Notes under the pieces: model-generated | The model's database searches: none | The model's input: the letters and a program-made list of their open reading frames with translations, nothing else | Told to the model about the DNA's origin: nothing | Made by a program: the position numbers and the translations under genes | In this document: piece after piece, positions 28,295 to 37,946 of the stretch | How the letters are laid out: each line of letters opens with the position of its first letter | Position numbering within the stretch: the stretch's first letter is position 1 | NCBI RefSeq assembly: GCF_014773395.1 | Contig: NZ_JACXAF010000015.1 | Location: forward strand, 1 to 64,000 | Direction of reading: 5' to 3' | Source: Neiella litorisoli | GTDB taxonomy: Bacteria; Pseudomonadota; Gammaproteobacteria; Enterobacterales; Neiellaceae | Length of the DNA: 64,000 nt

Positions 28295-28327
28295 GGCAGG
28301 CCAACCCAACAAGCAAGCGTTCAATGC

Positions 28328-28405
28328 AGCGCTCAGACGCCGTAAATATATCCATATAGGCTCGGAGCTGGCATCCATGCCAGCTACGCTTCGCTAACGC
28401 ATTGA
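28328..28405. repeat. Short palindromic intergenic repeat, copy 1
   Basis: Contains AGACGCCGTAAA (28335-28346) and the hairpin AGCTGGCATCCATGCCAGCT. This looks like the small GC-rich intergenic repeats common in marine gammaproteobacteria. A divergent copy in the opposite orientation lies on the other side of the cupin gene. Confidence 0.5.
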
Positions 28406-28484
28406 TCTCTTGCCTGTTGTGCCCCTGATGTTGTCGTCGCTTTTTCATTATTTACGCCCAATTGGGCATCGTTGGAGTTCATCC

Positions 28485-28853
28485 ATGGGACGTATCTTTG
28501 ATATTTCAATCAAACAAGGGATTGCCATTAGCACCTTATTTGGCGACACCGAGCCTACCGCTTTGCCGCATCAAGGCTGGCAAATTGAAACGCACAGCGC
28601 TGCTGGCATCGACTACGCATTACTGACAGCCATCGAATCGGCAGCGGAATTTCCGCTGCATGCTGATGAAAATGCTTGGTTTGGCTATGTCGTCGCTGGT
28701 GCTGGTGAATTACTGCTAGGGGACCAAGACTCAGTAACCGAGTCTGTTACCTATCAAGCGGGTGATGTGATTGTGTTTCAGCCAGATACCTTTCATGGCT
28801 GGAAAGTGGCGAGTAGCGAAACCAAGTTGTTGTTTGCCAAGCCCACCTGCTGA
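28485..28853 (+). CDS. Small cupin-domain protein
   Basis: Single-domain cupin, 122 aa from the ATG at 28485 (MGRIFDISIKQG), which has GGAG eight to nine bases upstream; an upstream frame to 28410 runs through a repeat and is not used. Motif 1 is FPLHADENAWFGYVVAGAGEL, motif 2 GDVIVFQPDTFHGW. Some metal ligands of active cupins are present (His in motif 1, His in motif 2). Such proteins are sugar isomerases, dioxygenases or ligand sensors. It follows the aldehyde dehydrogenase by 190 bases and may be part of the same catabolic locus. Confidence 0.85.
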   Translation: MGRIFDISIKQGIAISTLFGDTEPTALPHQGWQIETHSAAGIDYALLTAIESAAEFPLHADENAWFGYVVAGAGELLLGDQDSVTESVTYQAGDVIVFQPDTFHGWKVASSETKLLFAKPTC

Positions 28854-28866
28854 GAGTGGATTTAAA

Positions 28867-28949
28867 GCAGGAAGAAACAGGCAGCTCAGCGAGCATCTGC
28901 CGCAGGGACGTTTTTACGGCGTCTCGCTGATGTGATTGTTTCTTCCTGC
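28867..28949. repeat. Structured repeat, copy 2, between cupin and gltS
   Basis: GCAGGAAGAAACA (28867-28879) pairs exactly with TGTTTCTTCCTGC (28937-28949); inside are CAGCGAG/CTCGCTG and GCCG/CGGC pairs, giving a long interrupted hairpin. It includes TTTACGGCGTCT (28913-28924), the reverse complement of the core of copy 1. It lies between convergent cupin and gltS genes and may act as a shared terminator. Confidence 0.55.
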
Positions 28950-28965
28950 CCTTGCGCAAAGTAAC

Positions 28966-30195
28966 CTAAAAGTTCGCTAAGAAGAATGGGATCATCAGCG
29001 CGTTCACTAGGTCGATAAAGAATGCACACACCAGCGGCACGATAATGAAGGCTAGGTGTGAGTTACCGTAGCGTTGCGATACCGCCGACATGTTGGCCAT
29101 TGCCGTTGGCGTTGAACCAAGGGAAATCCCGCCAAAGCCGGAGCACACCACCGCGGCGTCATAGTTTTTGCCCATCGCTGGGAACACCACGAAAATATTA
29201 ATCAATATCGCCACCAAGAATTGCGCGGCCAAAATAGTGAAGATTGGGCCTGCGAGGTCAATCAGGGTCCACAGCTGCATACTCATCAGCGACATCGCCA
29301 AAAAGGTACCCAGTGATAGATCAGCAATCAGCGCGACGGCAGGAGTGCGGCTGGGCCACTTAGTGCCAGAAATGCGTGGGAAGTTGTCCGGAATAATGTT
29401 GGAAATAATAATACCGGCGAACAAGCAGGTCACAAACAGCGGTAAATCAAGGCCAGCAGTTTCGATCAATTCGTTCAATAAAATGCCGAAAATACCGCAG
29501 ATATGAATGGCGAATACCGCATCAAGAAATTCAAACGCGGTAATCTGGCGCTCGCTCTTTTTGTCAGAGACACCAATATCCAGCGCTTCATGCTTTTCTG
29601 GTGTCAGGTTGTGGCGAGTGATTAGGAACTTAGCAATAGGGCCGCCCATCAACGAAGCCAAAATAAGACCGAACGTGGCACTGGCGATGCCAATTTCCAT
29701 TGCATTGGTAACACCAAAGCCTTCCTGTATTTTTGGCGCCCACGCGATCGCGGTACCGTGACCGCCAATCAAAGAAACAGAACCACCTAGCAAGCCAACA
29801 GGCGCTTCAAGACCAAAGATTGACGCAATACCAATGCCGGTTAAGTTTTGGATCGCCATGTAACCGATGGTTACCGCCAGCAGAATGATCAGTGGCATGC
29901 CGCCTTTGAGCAGGTCTTTGAGGCTGGAGTTGATGCCAATGGTGGTGAAGAAGTAAATGAGGAGAATATCTCGGGCTTCCAGATCAAAATGCACTTCGAC
30001 CGAACTCAATGCGTAGATCAATCCAAAAATGAGAGAAAACAAGATCCCACCGGTAACCGGCTCCGGAATACTGAATTCACGTAAAAAGCCGACTTTTTGA
30101 TTGAGTCGGCGCCCGACAAAAAGCACCACAATACCGATGGTGACGGTTAAAAAGCTACTGAGGCGAAGCACGCCGTCGACAATTTCTAATTCCAC
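28966..30195 (-). CDS. gltS: Sodium/glutamate symporter
   Basis: GltS-family Na+-coupled glutamate importer in the inner membrane, 409 aa (401 in E. coli), about ten membrane segments. Visible family features include EPVTGGILFSLIFGLIYALS (about 44-63), GGHGTAIAWAP (143-153) and CSGFGGISLGSTPTAMANM in the C-half, the inverted re-entrant repeat. It is convergent with cupin and divergent from nhaD. In E. coli gltS lies after recG; here it has moved. The substrate could also be another dicarboxylate related to the neighbouring operon, but that is inference. Confidence 0.93.
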   Translation of the reverse strand: MELEIVDGVLRLSSFLTVTIGIVVLFVGRRLNQKVGFLREFSIPEPVTGGILFSLIFGLIYALSSVEVHFDLEARDILLIYFFTTIGINSSLKDLLKGGMPLIILLAVTIGYMAIQNLTGIGIASIFGLEAPVGLLGGSVSLIGGHGTAIAWAPKIQEGFGVTNAMEIGIASATFGLILASLMGGPIAKFLITRHNLTPEKHEALDIGVSDKKSERQITAFEFLDAVFAIHICGIFGILLNELIETAGLDLPLFVTCLFAGIIISNIIPDNFPRISGTKWPSRTPAVALIADLSLGTFLAMSLMSMQLWTLIDLAGPIFTILAAQFLVAILINIFVVFPAMGKNYDAAVVCSGFGGISLGSTPTAMANMSAVSQRYGNSHLAFIIVPLVCAFFIDLVNALMIPFFLANF

Positions 30196-30347
30196 GAGAT
30201 TAGCCTTTAATTACAATTCTATTGGCTAAGGTTAGTACATATTTTTTACATTTCAGGCGCACATTTTTTAAATAAAAATCAATATTTTTCACATTGCTAG
30301 CGACGCCGTTGACTAAACTGATAACGGAACAACATCAAGGAAATTCA

Positions 30348-31730
30348 GTGCGCTTTTATGCTTTTGCTTCGGTGTTGCTGGCATTGTTTCCGTTGACTGC
30401 CAGTGCTCAGGCGCCGACCCCGACCAACCTAAACGCAACCCAAGAACCCTTGGCAATCGCTGCCGCTTTGGTGTTTGTCATCGCCTATGTGCTGGTGATC
30501 TTCGAAGAACGGCTCAATTTGCCTAAATCCAAACCCATGATCCAAGCCGCCGCCGTGCTTTGGGTACTCGCGGCGCTGGTCGCTGCGCAGCAAGATATTT
30601 CCCACCAGCAGTTGCAAGCAGCGGTGATCCACAACTTGTCAGAATACTCAGCACTGTTTTTATTTATGTTGGTGGCCATGCTGTACATCAATGTCCTTGA
30701 AGAACGCCATGTCTTCGAATCGTTAAAAAGCAAATTGGTGCGGCGCGGCTGGAGCTATCAACAGCTGTTTTGGGCGACAACCGGCATCGCATTTTGCTTA
30801 TCACCGATTGCCGATAACCTGACCACCGCCATGGTTATGGGCGCGGTGGTGCTGAGCGTTGGTCGGCAGCAACCCAAGTTTGTGACGTTAAGTTGCGTTG
30901 GTATTGTCGTGGCAGCCAATGCTGGCGGGGTATTTTCGCCATTTGGCGATTTGACCTCGTTAATGGTTTGGCAAGCCGGCAAACTCGAATTGCCCCAGTT
31001 TTTATCCTTGCTGCTGCCTGCTCTCGCGACCTATGTGGTGCCAGCCTGCTGCCTAGCGCTATTTATCCCCAAAGGCCGGCCGGATACACAAGGCCATCAC
31101 ATCTCCTCGAAACGTCATGGCCGTTTGGTCTGTGGTCTATTTTTGCTGACCATCATCATGGCATTGAGCTTTGAAACCCTATTTGGCCTGCCAGCTTATT
31201 TGGGCATGATGACGGGGTTGTCATTTCTGTTTACCACCACTTACTTTTCAAGACGTAGCGAACCCAACAAACACCCAAGCCAAGACTTTAATATGTTCAG
31301 CCGACTGGCCGTACCGGAGTGGGATACGCTGCTGTTCTTTTTCGGTGTGATTCATTGTGTTGGCGCTTTGGCTTTCCTAGGCTTTCTGAGCCAAGCATCC
31401 GATTTTATGTATGGTAATTGGGGCGCGAGCGCAACTCACATCATTGCTGGCGTCGCCTCTGCGGTCGTCGATAACATTCCGATCATGTTTGCCATTCTGA
31501 CCATGGACCCACAAATGAGCCAGTTCCAGTGGCTACTGATCACCTTAACCGCAGGCGTTGGCGGCAGCTTGCTGGCGGTGGGTTCTGCTGCTGGTGTGGC
31601 GCTGATGGGTTCGGCATCGGGATACTACAGTTTTATGAAACACCTGAAGTGGAGCTGGGCAATCGCCCTGGGCTATGGTGCTGGAATTGCCTGCCATTTC
31701 GTTATCAATGGTCTATTGTATGTCCCTTGA
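30348..31730 (+). CDS. nhaD: Na+/H+ antiporter NhaD
   Basis: Ion-transporter superfamily antiporter that exports Na+ (or Li+) for H+, typical of marine Vibrio and relatives. The GTG at 30348 is chosen because AAGGAA lies six bases before it and it begins a signal-peptide-like N-terminus (RFYAFASVLLALFPLTASA); an in-frame start at 30294 has no such support. 460 aa, about twelve membrane segments. Conserved SPIADNLTTAM (about 165) and SAVVDNIPIMFA (about 390) carry the acidic and polar residues of the family. Confidence 0.92.
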   Translation: MRFYAFASVLLALFPLTASAQAPTPTNLNATQEPLAIAAALVFVIAYVLVIFEERLNLPKSKPMIQAAAVLWVLAALVAAQQDISHQQLQAAVIHNLSEYSALFLFMLVAMLYINVLEERHVFESLKSKLVRRGWSYQQLFWATTGIAFCLSPIADNLTTAMVMGAVVLSVGRQQPKFVTLSCVGIVVAANAGGVFSPFGDLTSLMVWQAGKLELPQFLSLLLPALATYVVPACCLALFIPKGRPDTQGHHISSKRHGRLVCGLFLLTIIMALSFETLFGLPAYLGMMTGLSFLFTTTYFSRRSEPNKHPSQDFNMFSRLAVPEWDTLLFFFGVIHCVGALAFLGFLSQASDFMYGNWGASATHIIAGVASAVVDNIPIMFAILTMDPQMSQFQWLLITLTAGVGGSLLAVGSAAGVALMGSASGYYSFMKHLKWSWAIALGYGAGIACHFVINGLLYVP

Positions 31731-31811
31731 CGCCTTTGTTTTGTTTCATTAGGTTGTTGATGTTAGCCAATATTTTTTCGGTAAGCCGATCCAAGGTGGG
31801 GAGCTAAATCA

Positions 31812-32951
31812 GTGCAAGGAGAAGAGCGAAAGCTAGCGCTAAGCGTTGCTGCTGATGAAACTCAGGTGCGCTTGTCGCTACACGGCGACTGGCGGCTCGA
31901 AGACGGTTTATTGAGTAAAGAACAGCTGCGGGCTCAACTCGATCCAAAACCGAATTGGCGCAGCTTGGTGGTCGAGGGGCAACATTTAGGACGCTGGGAC
32001 TCTTCCTTAATGAGCGCGCTTCGAGAACTCAAAGCACTCACTGACGAACTCAACATCGCCTTGGAGCTCAACGAATTGCCACAAGGCGTGATCCGCTTAC
32101 TCAACCTAGCCGATAGTTATCCCAGACGCCAAGTCAGCACCGAACAAGCGCCGCAACTGCCCTTTTTCGAACGCGTCGGCCGCCGCACTCGCAAGGCCTT
32201 CAAACGGTTTGATTTTACCCTCGAATTTCTCGGCCTATTAACCATGGCGAGCATGCGCTTGATTAAAGGTCAGGCGCGCTATCGAGCTGAAGACGTGCGC
32301 TTGTTTATGCTTGATGCTGGTCCCGGCTCTTTCAAGATCGTCGCCCTGATCAGCTTCCTTATTGGTATCATTCTCGCGTTTGTCGGTGCCGTCCAGTTAC
32401 GCCAGTTTGGCGCTGAAATATATGTCTCAAGCTTAGTCGGTCTTGCCATGGGCAGGGAAATGGGCGCCGTGATGACCGCTATCATTATGGCGGGCCGCAC
32501 CGGTGCCTCATACGCCGCACAAATCGGCAGCATGCAAGTCAATGAAGAAATTGATGCGCTGAAAACCATGGGGTTGTCCGATGTCGAATTTCTGGTGCTG
32601 CCGCGGGTCACCGCCATGCTGATCATGTTGCCCTTGTTGACCGTCTTTTCGATCGCCATGGGCATCTTAGGTGGCGCCGTGGTCTCATCGTTAATGCTCG
32701 ACATTAGCTGGCAGCTATACATCAAACAAATGTCCGACACCGTGGCCTTGTATCACTTCGCCATCGGCTTGGTGAAGTCGATTCTGTTTGCCGTGGTGAT
32801 TGTCATGGCCGGCTGTATCCACGGGCTGAATTGTGGCCGCAGCGCTACTGCCGTCGGTAAAGCGACCACCCTAGCCGTGGTTCACTCCATTGTTGCCATT
32901 ATTGTGGTCGACTCGCTGGTCACTGTGATGCTGACGGTATTGGGCCTATGA
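31812..32951 (+). CDS. MlaE-family ABC permease with N-terminal STAS domain
   Basis: Permease of an MCE-type lipid transporter, 379 aa from a GTG with GGGAG eight bases upstream. Residues 1-110 form a STAS-like domain (VEGQHLGRWDSSLMSALREL), equivalent to a fused MlaB. The MlaE permease follows (about 125-375) with GREMGAVMTAIIMAGRTGASYAAQIGSM and EEIDALKTMGL. It probably moves phospholipid or another lipid between membranes. First of four tightly coupled genes (four-base overlap with the next). Confidence 0.92.
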   Translation: MQGEERKLALSVAADETQVRLSLHGDWRLEDGLLSKEQLRAQLDPKPNWRSLVVEGQHLGRWDSSLMSALRELKALTDELNIALELNELPQGVIRLLNLADSYPRRQVSTEQAPQLPFFERVGRRTRKAFKRFDFTLEFLGLLTMASMRLIKGQARYRAEDVRLFMLDAGPGSFKIVALISFLIGIILAFVGAVQLRQFGAEIYVSSLVGLAMGREMGAVMTAIIMAGRTGASYAAQIGSMQVNEEIDALKTMGLSDVEFLVLPRVTAMLIMLPLLTVFSIAMGILGGAVVSSLMLDISWQLYIKQMSDTVALYHFAIGLVKSILFAVVIVMAGCIHGLNCGRSATAVGKATTLAVVHSIVAIIVVDSLVTVMLTVLGL

Positions 32952-33727
32952 CCAAATCAACCCACATCGAAGTCAATGACTTAACCATGGCCTACGGCAG
33001 CATGGTGGTGCAGCGCGATTTATCCTTTGCCATCCAGCGCGGCGATATTTTTGTCATCATGGGCGGTAGTGGCTGCGGCAAAAGTACCTTGATGAAGCAT
33101 CTGATTGGTCTGAATCGCCCTGCCAAAGGCGAAGTCTTGTTTAGCGGTCAGAGCCTGTGGCAGGTGAGCGCCGAGCAACAGCGTGAATTATTGCGTCGTT
33201 TTGGCATTACCTACCAAGCTGGCGCTCTACTTAGCTCGCTCACCCTCGGCGAAAATGTCGCCTTGCCGTTGCAGCAATTTACTCAGTTAAGCGCCGCTGA
33301 AATCGACGATCTGGTGCGCTATAAATTAGCCCTCGTTGGCTTAGAGCCCTATCAACACTTTATGCCGTCGGAGATCAGTGGCGGCATGAGAAAGCGGGCA
33401 TCACTTGCTCGCGCCATTGCGCTCGATCCAGAAGTGCTGTTTTTTGATGAACCATCTGCCGGTTTAGATCCGGTCAGTGCCAGACTGTTGGACGATTTAA
33501 TTCTAGAGTTAAGAGACAGCTTGGGTGCCACTGTGGTGATCGTGACCCACGAATTAGCGAGCATCTTTGCCATTGGTAACAATTCGGTGTTTCTTGATCC
33601 GGAGACCAAAACCCAAATCGCCACCGGCGCTCCGAAAGAACTGCTGGCCCATTGTGACGATGCCAAAATTCAACGCTTTTTAACCCGCGGCGAGCGAACT
33701 TCACCGAAGGAGACGACCACCCCATGA
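32948..33727 (+). CDS. MlaF-family ABC ATPase
   Basis: ATP-binding subunit, 259 aa. Walker A GGSGCGKST (about 38-46), signature SGGMRKRASLARAIA (about 139), Walker B VLFFDEPSAGLDP, and the switch histidine in VIVTHEL. Powers the permease encoded just upstream. Overlaps both neighbours by four bases, a translationally coupled operon. Confidence 0.94.
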   Translation: MTKSTHIEVNDLTMAYGSMVVQRDLSFAIQRGDIFVIMGGSGCGKSTLMKHLIGLNRPAKGEVLFSGQSLWQVSAEQQRELLRRFGITYQAGALLSSLTLGENVALPLQQFTQLSAAEIDDLVRYKLALVGLEPYQHFMPSEISGGMRKRASLARAIALDPEVLFFDEPSAGLDPVSARLLDDLILELRDSLGATVVIVTHELASIFAIGNNSVFLDPETKTQIATGAPKELLAHCDDAKIQRFLTRGERTSPKETTTP

Positions 33728-34719
33728 ATGAACATGCCAAAGCCCGCTCCATCGGTATCTTTGTGTCAACGGCACTACTAGTGTTAGTGGTGGGTGTCGC
33801 ACTACTTAGCTCCGGTTCGTTATTTAAAAAAACCGATCGCTTCGTGGTGGTGTTTGACCGCTCGATTAAAGGCCTCAACATCGGCTCCACCGTCACCGCT
33901 CAAGGTGTACCGATAGGGCAAGTCGTTGACATTCAAGTGGTCTACTCAGAGTCGCTACAAAAAATCGTGCTGCCTGTTTTTCTCGAAGTCAAAGACATTG
34001 GTTTAAAAACTTCTCGCGGCGTGGATTTGGATATGACCGCTGAGCACGACGCCATTATCAGTAATATTCAAGCGCGGCTAGTGCCTCGCAGTTTGGTGAC
34101 CGGACAATTGGAAATTGAGCTGGAAGTGAATCAGTCTCAGGTCGGCCGGACCATCCGAGTGAACACCGACATACCGCAACTGCCGCTATTGCCATCACAA
34201 TTTGATGAAGCGGGCGCGGCCATTGAAGGAATTTTACAGGATATCAGCGCAGTTGATTTTGCAGCCATCGGCGCCGATTTACGCCGATTAGTGAACAACA
34301 TTAATGCGCAGCTTGAATCCGATTCACTCACTACTTTTCGCGAGGAAATGGTTTCCGCCAGTCGTGAACTGACCGTTTTACTGAAAGGGTTGAACAGGGA
34401 GTTTCCGCAAACCGTTGAGCAATTTCATGCCAGCATGGCATCGGTACAAACGTCTTCCGAGCGCTTTCGCCAGTTTAGTAACCGAGGCATTGAACTGATG
34501 CCACAGGTCGAACAGACCTTGTTACAGCTCAACGAAACGCTGATACAAACCGAGGCAACGCTGAAAACTTACCAAGGCATTGCAAGCTCAGACTCAAATT
34601 TACGCTACCAAGCACAACAAGGTCTTAACCAAATGAATCAAACGTTGCAGTCCATGAATGAATTAATGGAAAACTTGCAGCGCCAACCTGAATCCATGAT
34701 TTTCGGCAAATCGGAGTAA
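33724..34719 (+). CDS. MlaD/MCE-domain lipid-binding protein
   Basis: Single-pass inner-membrane protein, 331 aa. One N-terminal TM helix (about 14-34), one MCE domain (about 42-125: FDRSIKGLNIGSTVTAQGVPIGQV), then a long helical tail, about 150-325, rich in Q, L and N (LLQLNETLIQTEATLKTYQ). MCE proteins form hexameric tunnels in the periplasm; the long helices may extend the tunnel as in PqiB or LetB. A single MCE domain places it with MlaD, but the tail and the PqiC-like partner downstream resemble Pqi systems. Confidence 0.9.
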   Translation: MNEHAKARSIGIFVSTALLVLVVGVALLSSGSLFKKTDRFVVVFDRSIKGLNIGSTVTAQGVPIGQVVDIQVVYSESLQKIVLPVFLEVKDIGLKTSRGVDLDMTAEHDAIISNIQARLVPRSLVTGQLEIELEVNQSQVGRTIRVNTDIPQLPLLPSQFDEAGAAIEGILQDISAVDFAAIGADLRRLVNNINAQLESDSLTTFREEMVSASRELTVLLKGLNREFPQTVEQFHASMASVQTSSERFRQFSNRGIELMPQVEQTLLQLNETLIQTEATLKTYQGIASSDSNLRYQAQQGLNQMNQTLQSMNELMENLQRQPESMIFGKSE

Positions 34720-34722
34720 CGC

Positions 34723-35319
34723 ATGCGTGTCATTATCTGCTTAATCGCCCTTATGCAACTTGTTGCATGCACATCCTCTAGTGCGCCGACTCGCTACTAT
34801 TTGCTCAACCCGACTGATTCGAGCCAAATTGATCATAGCGTCGACATAGAACTGATGGTGGGGCCAGTGCAAGTTGCCGACCACCTGCAACGGCGAGGCA
34901 TTATCGACCGCCGTTCTGACTATGAACTCAATTACTCGGGCGCTCAGCTTTGGGCTTCGGCATTGCCGCAGCAGCTGCCGGTGATCATTCGTCAATCCAT
35001 TCAACAGCAATTACCCAACGCACAGCTCAGTGATTTTACACAAGCACTACCAATGCTGAATACCAGTAGCCACCAGCTGATGCTGGAAATACTCCATTTC
35101 GATGGCCAACTCGGTGGTCAGGTGCACTTAACTGCCAGCTGGCAGTTGTATCATCGACAACAGCAAAAGGTGATTAGCCATGGCCTGTTCGATCAGCAAC
35201 TTTCGACCTCTGGTAATGGCTACAGTGAATTAGTGGCGGGCCACAATGAATTGCTCTCGGCGCTTACCCAACAACTAGTAGCCGCCGTCATTGCCGCGGA
35301 TCAAGCCAGCCAGCAATGA
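34723..35319 (+). CDS. PqiC-like outer-membrane lipoprotein
   Basis: ABC-type transport auxiliary lipoprotein family, 198 aa. The signal peptide ends in a lipobox (LMQLVAC; Cys at residue 16). The pattern TRYYLLNP close to the lipidated Cys and the C-terminal ELLSALTQQLVAAV are typical. It probably docks the MCE tunnel at the outer membrane. Last of the four-gene lipid-transport operon, three bases after the MCE gene. Confidence 0.85.
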   Translation: MRVIICLIALMQLVACTSSSAPTRYYLLNPTDSSQIDHSVDIELMVGPVQVADHLQRRGIIDRRSDYELNYSGAQLWASALPQQLPVIIRQSIQQQLPNAQLSDFTQALPMLNTSSHQLMLEILHFDGQLGGQVHLTASWQLYHRQQQKVISHGLFDQQLSTSGNGYSELVAGHNELLSALTQQLVAAVIAADQASQQ

Positions 35320-35372
35320 CAGCCAGTTCATTAGTTGCAAAAACAATGCGTTAACTAAATTTGATATAGATA

Positions 35373-35411
35373 AAGGCCATTGTCGGTAACAGCAACGCCG
35401 ACAATGGCCTT
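35373..35411 (+). terminator. Hairpin after the lipid-transport operon
   Basis: AAGGCCATTGTCGG (35373-35386) pairs exactly with CCGACAATGGCCTT (35398-35411), an 14-bp stem with an 11-base loop, 53 bases after the operon stop. Only a weak T content follows (AACATTATT), so it may be a weak terminator or processing signal. Confidence 0.6.
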
Positions 35412-35502
35412 AACATTATTGCAACAACGTGCTTGAACCTGAGCCGCGATGACGTAAAAATCGACCTCGATAACAAGAATTATTCACATTAAAGGTCGTA
35501 CC

Positions 35503-37251
35503 ATGTTTGCTGATTTTGGGCCGCCGTCCTCTCGGGGAGCGGTGTCTTGGCTGCCAGTCATTGCACTTGTCGTCGTGGTTACATCATTGCTGTTTGTTGC
35601 TGGTCAAAATGCTAAACACACTGAACCGGCAGTCGCCCAGCCAGCGGCGGCTATATCCACCTTAGATCTGAATGCAGTCACCAATATCCTACCTGTCGCA
35701 GCACTCTACGAAGATGTGAGCGGCGTTCTGAGCGCTACCGATGTGATAAAGCGCAATGAATTCACCCCCTGGCAACAGCAATCGGCAAACTTTGGTTTTA
35801 GTAAATCAGCCTGGTGGGTGCGAGTCACCATCACCAATAATGAATCAAAGACCCGTCAACTGGCATTTCGCCAAGATTACCCACTCATCGATCATTTAGC
35901 GGTTTGGCAGCTTGCCAAACTAAAACCGCTTAAAGTCACTGAAACCGGTGATTTTACCCCGTTCGAATCTCGTATCGTCAAGCACCGCGACTTCATCATT
36001 CCCATTGAGCTAGCGGCCGGTGAAAGCAAAACATATCTGTTTCGTTACCAAACCCAAGGCTCGTTGAATATTGGCCTGTGGCTCGCACCGATGGTGCCGC
36101 TGATGGAAACCATCGCCATTGAGCAACTGGCTTATGGTCTCTATTACGGTGGCTTTGCCGTATTAGTTATCTATAACCTTTTGTTATTTTTAACTATTGT
36201 GGATCGCGCACTGTTTTACTACTTGGCCTATGTGGTCAGCTACGGCCTTTATATGGCGACTCACAACGGCCTCACCTTTCAATTTTTATGGCCGCAATCA
36301 CCGGCATTGGCTAATCAAAGTCTATTGGTGCTACTGGCCCTGACGTTAGTGTTTGCACTGAAATTCAGCCGTCACATTCTGCAAATGCGGTCACTGTCGA
36401 TTTGGCTGGATCGCGCCTCAGAGTGGTTGGCGACCGCCTGCAGCTTGGCGTTAATCGGCTGTATTGTTCTACCGTATGACATGATGGTGTTGATTCAAGC
36501 CACGCTGACTACAGTGGTCACCGGTTTGATTTTAGTGATGGGCAGTTGGGCTTTGTTTAAACGCCACCCGATTGCCGGCTACTTCATGTTGGCTTGGGGC
36601 GCACTGTTAATTGGGGTGCTGATTTACATGGCGAAGAGTTTTGGCTATCTGCCCCATAACAGTTTGACTCAAAACGCCTTTCAAATTGGCGCCTTGGTTG
36701 AAATGGTGCTGTTGTCGTTAGCGCTGGGTAGCAGAATCAATACCCTGAAGCTCAAATCAGAAATCGATCCGCTCACCAACCTACTAAACCGGCGTCAATT
36801 CGATGAACGGATTGGTGATGAATTCCGCCGAGCAAAACAACGCAAACAAGCGCTATCACTGGTGATGCTGGATATTGATTGGTTTAAGAAGGTCAATGAT
36901 CAATTCGGTCACAGTGCTGGCGATGATGTTCTGCGCGAGTTAGGAAGGCAGTTGCTCTACCATATCCGCCAGCCGGCCATGGTTTGTCGCTTCGGAGGAG
37001 AGGAGTTCGCCATTATTGTGCCACGAACCAAAGAACATGAAGCCGTTGCCATGACCCGCCGCTTACTCACGCGAATACGCTGCTACTGCCCTGCCCAGCA
37101 ACCCATCACCCTAAGCGCTGGCGTGGCTTGCATGAGTGCGGAAATGAGTCAGGTTGATGATCTCATTAAAGCTGCCGATTCGGCGCTTTACCAAGCAAAA
37201 CAGCTTGGCCGCGACAAAATCTGTTGTTATCAGGACATGGCGCTGCTGTAA
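35503..37251 (+). CDS. Diguanylate cyclase with 7TMR-DISM sensor
   Basis: Membrane-bound c-di-GMP synthase, 582 aa. N-terminal TM (about 16-36), periplasmic 7TMR-DISM extracellular domain (about 70-190: NFGFSKSAWWVRVTITNN), seven TM segments (about 205-405), then a GGDEF domain. The active site reads GGEEF, and DIDWFKKVNDQFGHSAGDDVL is intact, so it should be active. The product-inhibition I-site RxxD is replaced by RQPA, so feedback inhibition may be absent. Its last 22 bases overlap the convergent acetyltransferase gene. Confidence 0.93.
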   Translation: MFADFGPPSSRGAVSWLPVIALVVVVTSLLFVAGQNAKHTEPAVAQPAAAISTLDLNAVTNILPVAALYEDVSGVLSATDVIKRNEFTPWQQQSANFGFSKSAWWVRVTITNNESKTRQLAFRQDYPLIDHLAVWQLAKLKPLKVTETGDFTPFESRIVKHRDFIIPIELAAGESKTYLFRYQTQGSLNIGLWLAPMVPLMETIAIEQLAYGLYYGGFAVLVIYNLLLFLTIVDRALFYYLAYVVSYGLYMATHNGLTFQFLWPQSPALANQSLLVLLALTLVFALKFSRHILQMRSLSIWLDRASEWLATACSLALIGCIVLPYDMMVLIQATLTTVVTGLILVMGSWALFKRHPIAGYFMLAWGALLIGVLIYMAKSFGYLPHNSLTQNAFQIGALVEMVLLSLALGSRINTLKLKSEIDPLTNLLNRRQFDERIGDEFRRAKQRKQALSLVMLDIDWFKKVNDQFGHSAGDDVLRELGRQLLYHIRQPAMVCRFGGEEFAIIVPRTKEHEAVAMTRRLLTRIRCYCPAQQPITLSAGVACMSAEMSQVDDLIKAADSALYQAKQLGRDKICCYQDMALL

Positions 37252-37670
37252 GCGCGTTTGCTCAGTACTTCAGTTCGCGGCAGTACCCAGCATTTATCAT
37301 GAGGCTGATAGCCCAGCTTAGGGTAATAGTCATTCGCATCAGGGGCAGACAGCAAAACAAGTTTGCAATGCTCGCCCAGTTGCTGCTGGGTCAGCACCTG
37401 CAAATTAAAGCCAACAGACTGGCCTTGATAGTCCTGACTGACTGCCAAATCTGATAAATAGCAGGCATAGTGAAAATCAGTCATCGACCGCGCAATCCCG
37501 ACTAATTCATTTTGATCCCACGCGGTGACCACCAGATTGCTGTTGCGAAGCATGCCATTGATGGCATGTAGATCATTGACGGGTCGGCGATTAGAAAGGC
37601 CCGACTGATGAAGGACATGAAGAAACTGGCCCACCGAAACTGGGGCATTAATACGATATTTTAGCGACAT
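37230..37670 (-). CDS. GNAT-family acetyltransferase
   Basis: Small N-acetyltransferase of unknown substrate, 146 aa from the ATG at 37670 (MSLKYRINAPVSV); the frame opens at 37685. The acetyl-CoA loop is visible as LAVSQDYQGQSVGFNLQ (the QGxGxG/A region is degenerate) and the C-terminal DANDYYPKLGYQPHDKCW is the usual GNAT ending. It overlaps the cyclase gene tail to tail. Confidence 0.8.
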   Translation of the reverse strand: MSLKYRINAPVSVGQFLHVLHQSGLSNRRPVNDLHAINGMLRNSNLVVTAWDQNELVGIARSMTDFHYACYLSDLAVSQDYQGQSVGFNLQVLTQQQLGEHCKLVLLSAPDANDYYPKLGYQPHDKCWVLPRTEVLSKRAYSSAMS

Positions 37671-37946
37671 AGCGTCCAAATCCATGGCAAACAGTGATTA
37701 CTCATCAATAAAAGACAACGCGCCGCATCCATTGCGGACTCAAGACAACAAACAAGAGTAATCAGGAAAAAGTACTCTATGAAAGTAGCACAGCGTCACC
37801 GAGCCTCAAGTTGAGTTAACAATCTTGTTTGATTTAGCCGTGATGTTTCTATTCAAGTTCAGCTTGTTGCGTCGGAATAATGGTTTACTTTAAGCCTGTT
37901 TTTCCTAGTATAAATAGTCATCAGTTCGTCTGGCTGGGTGGAACAC

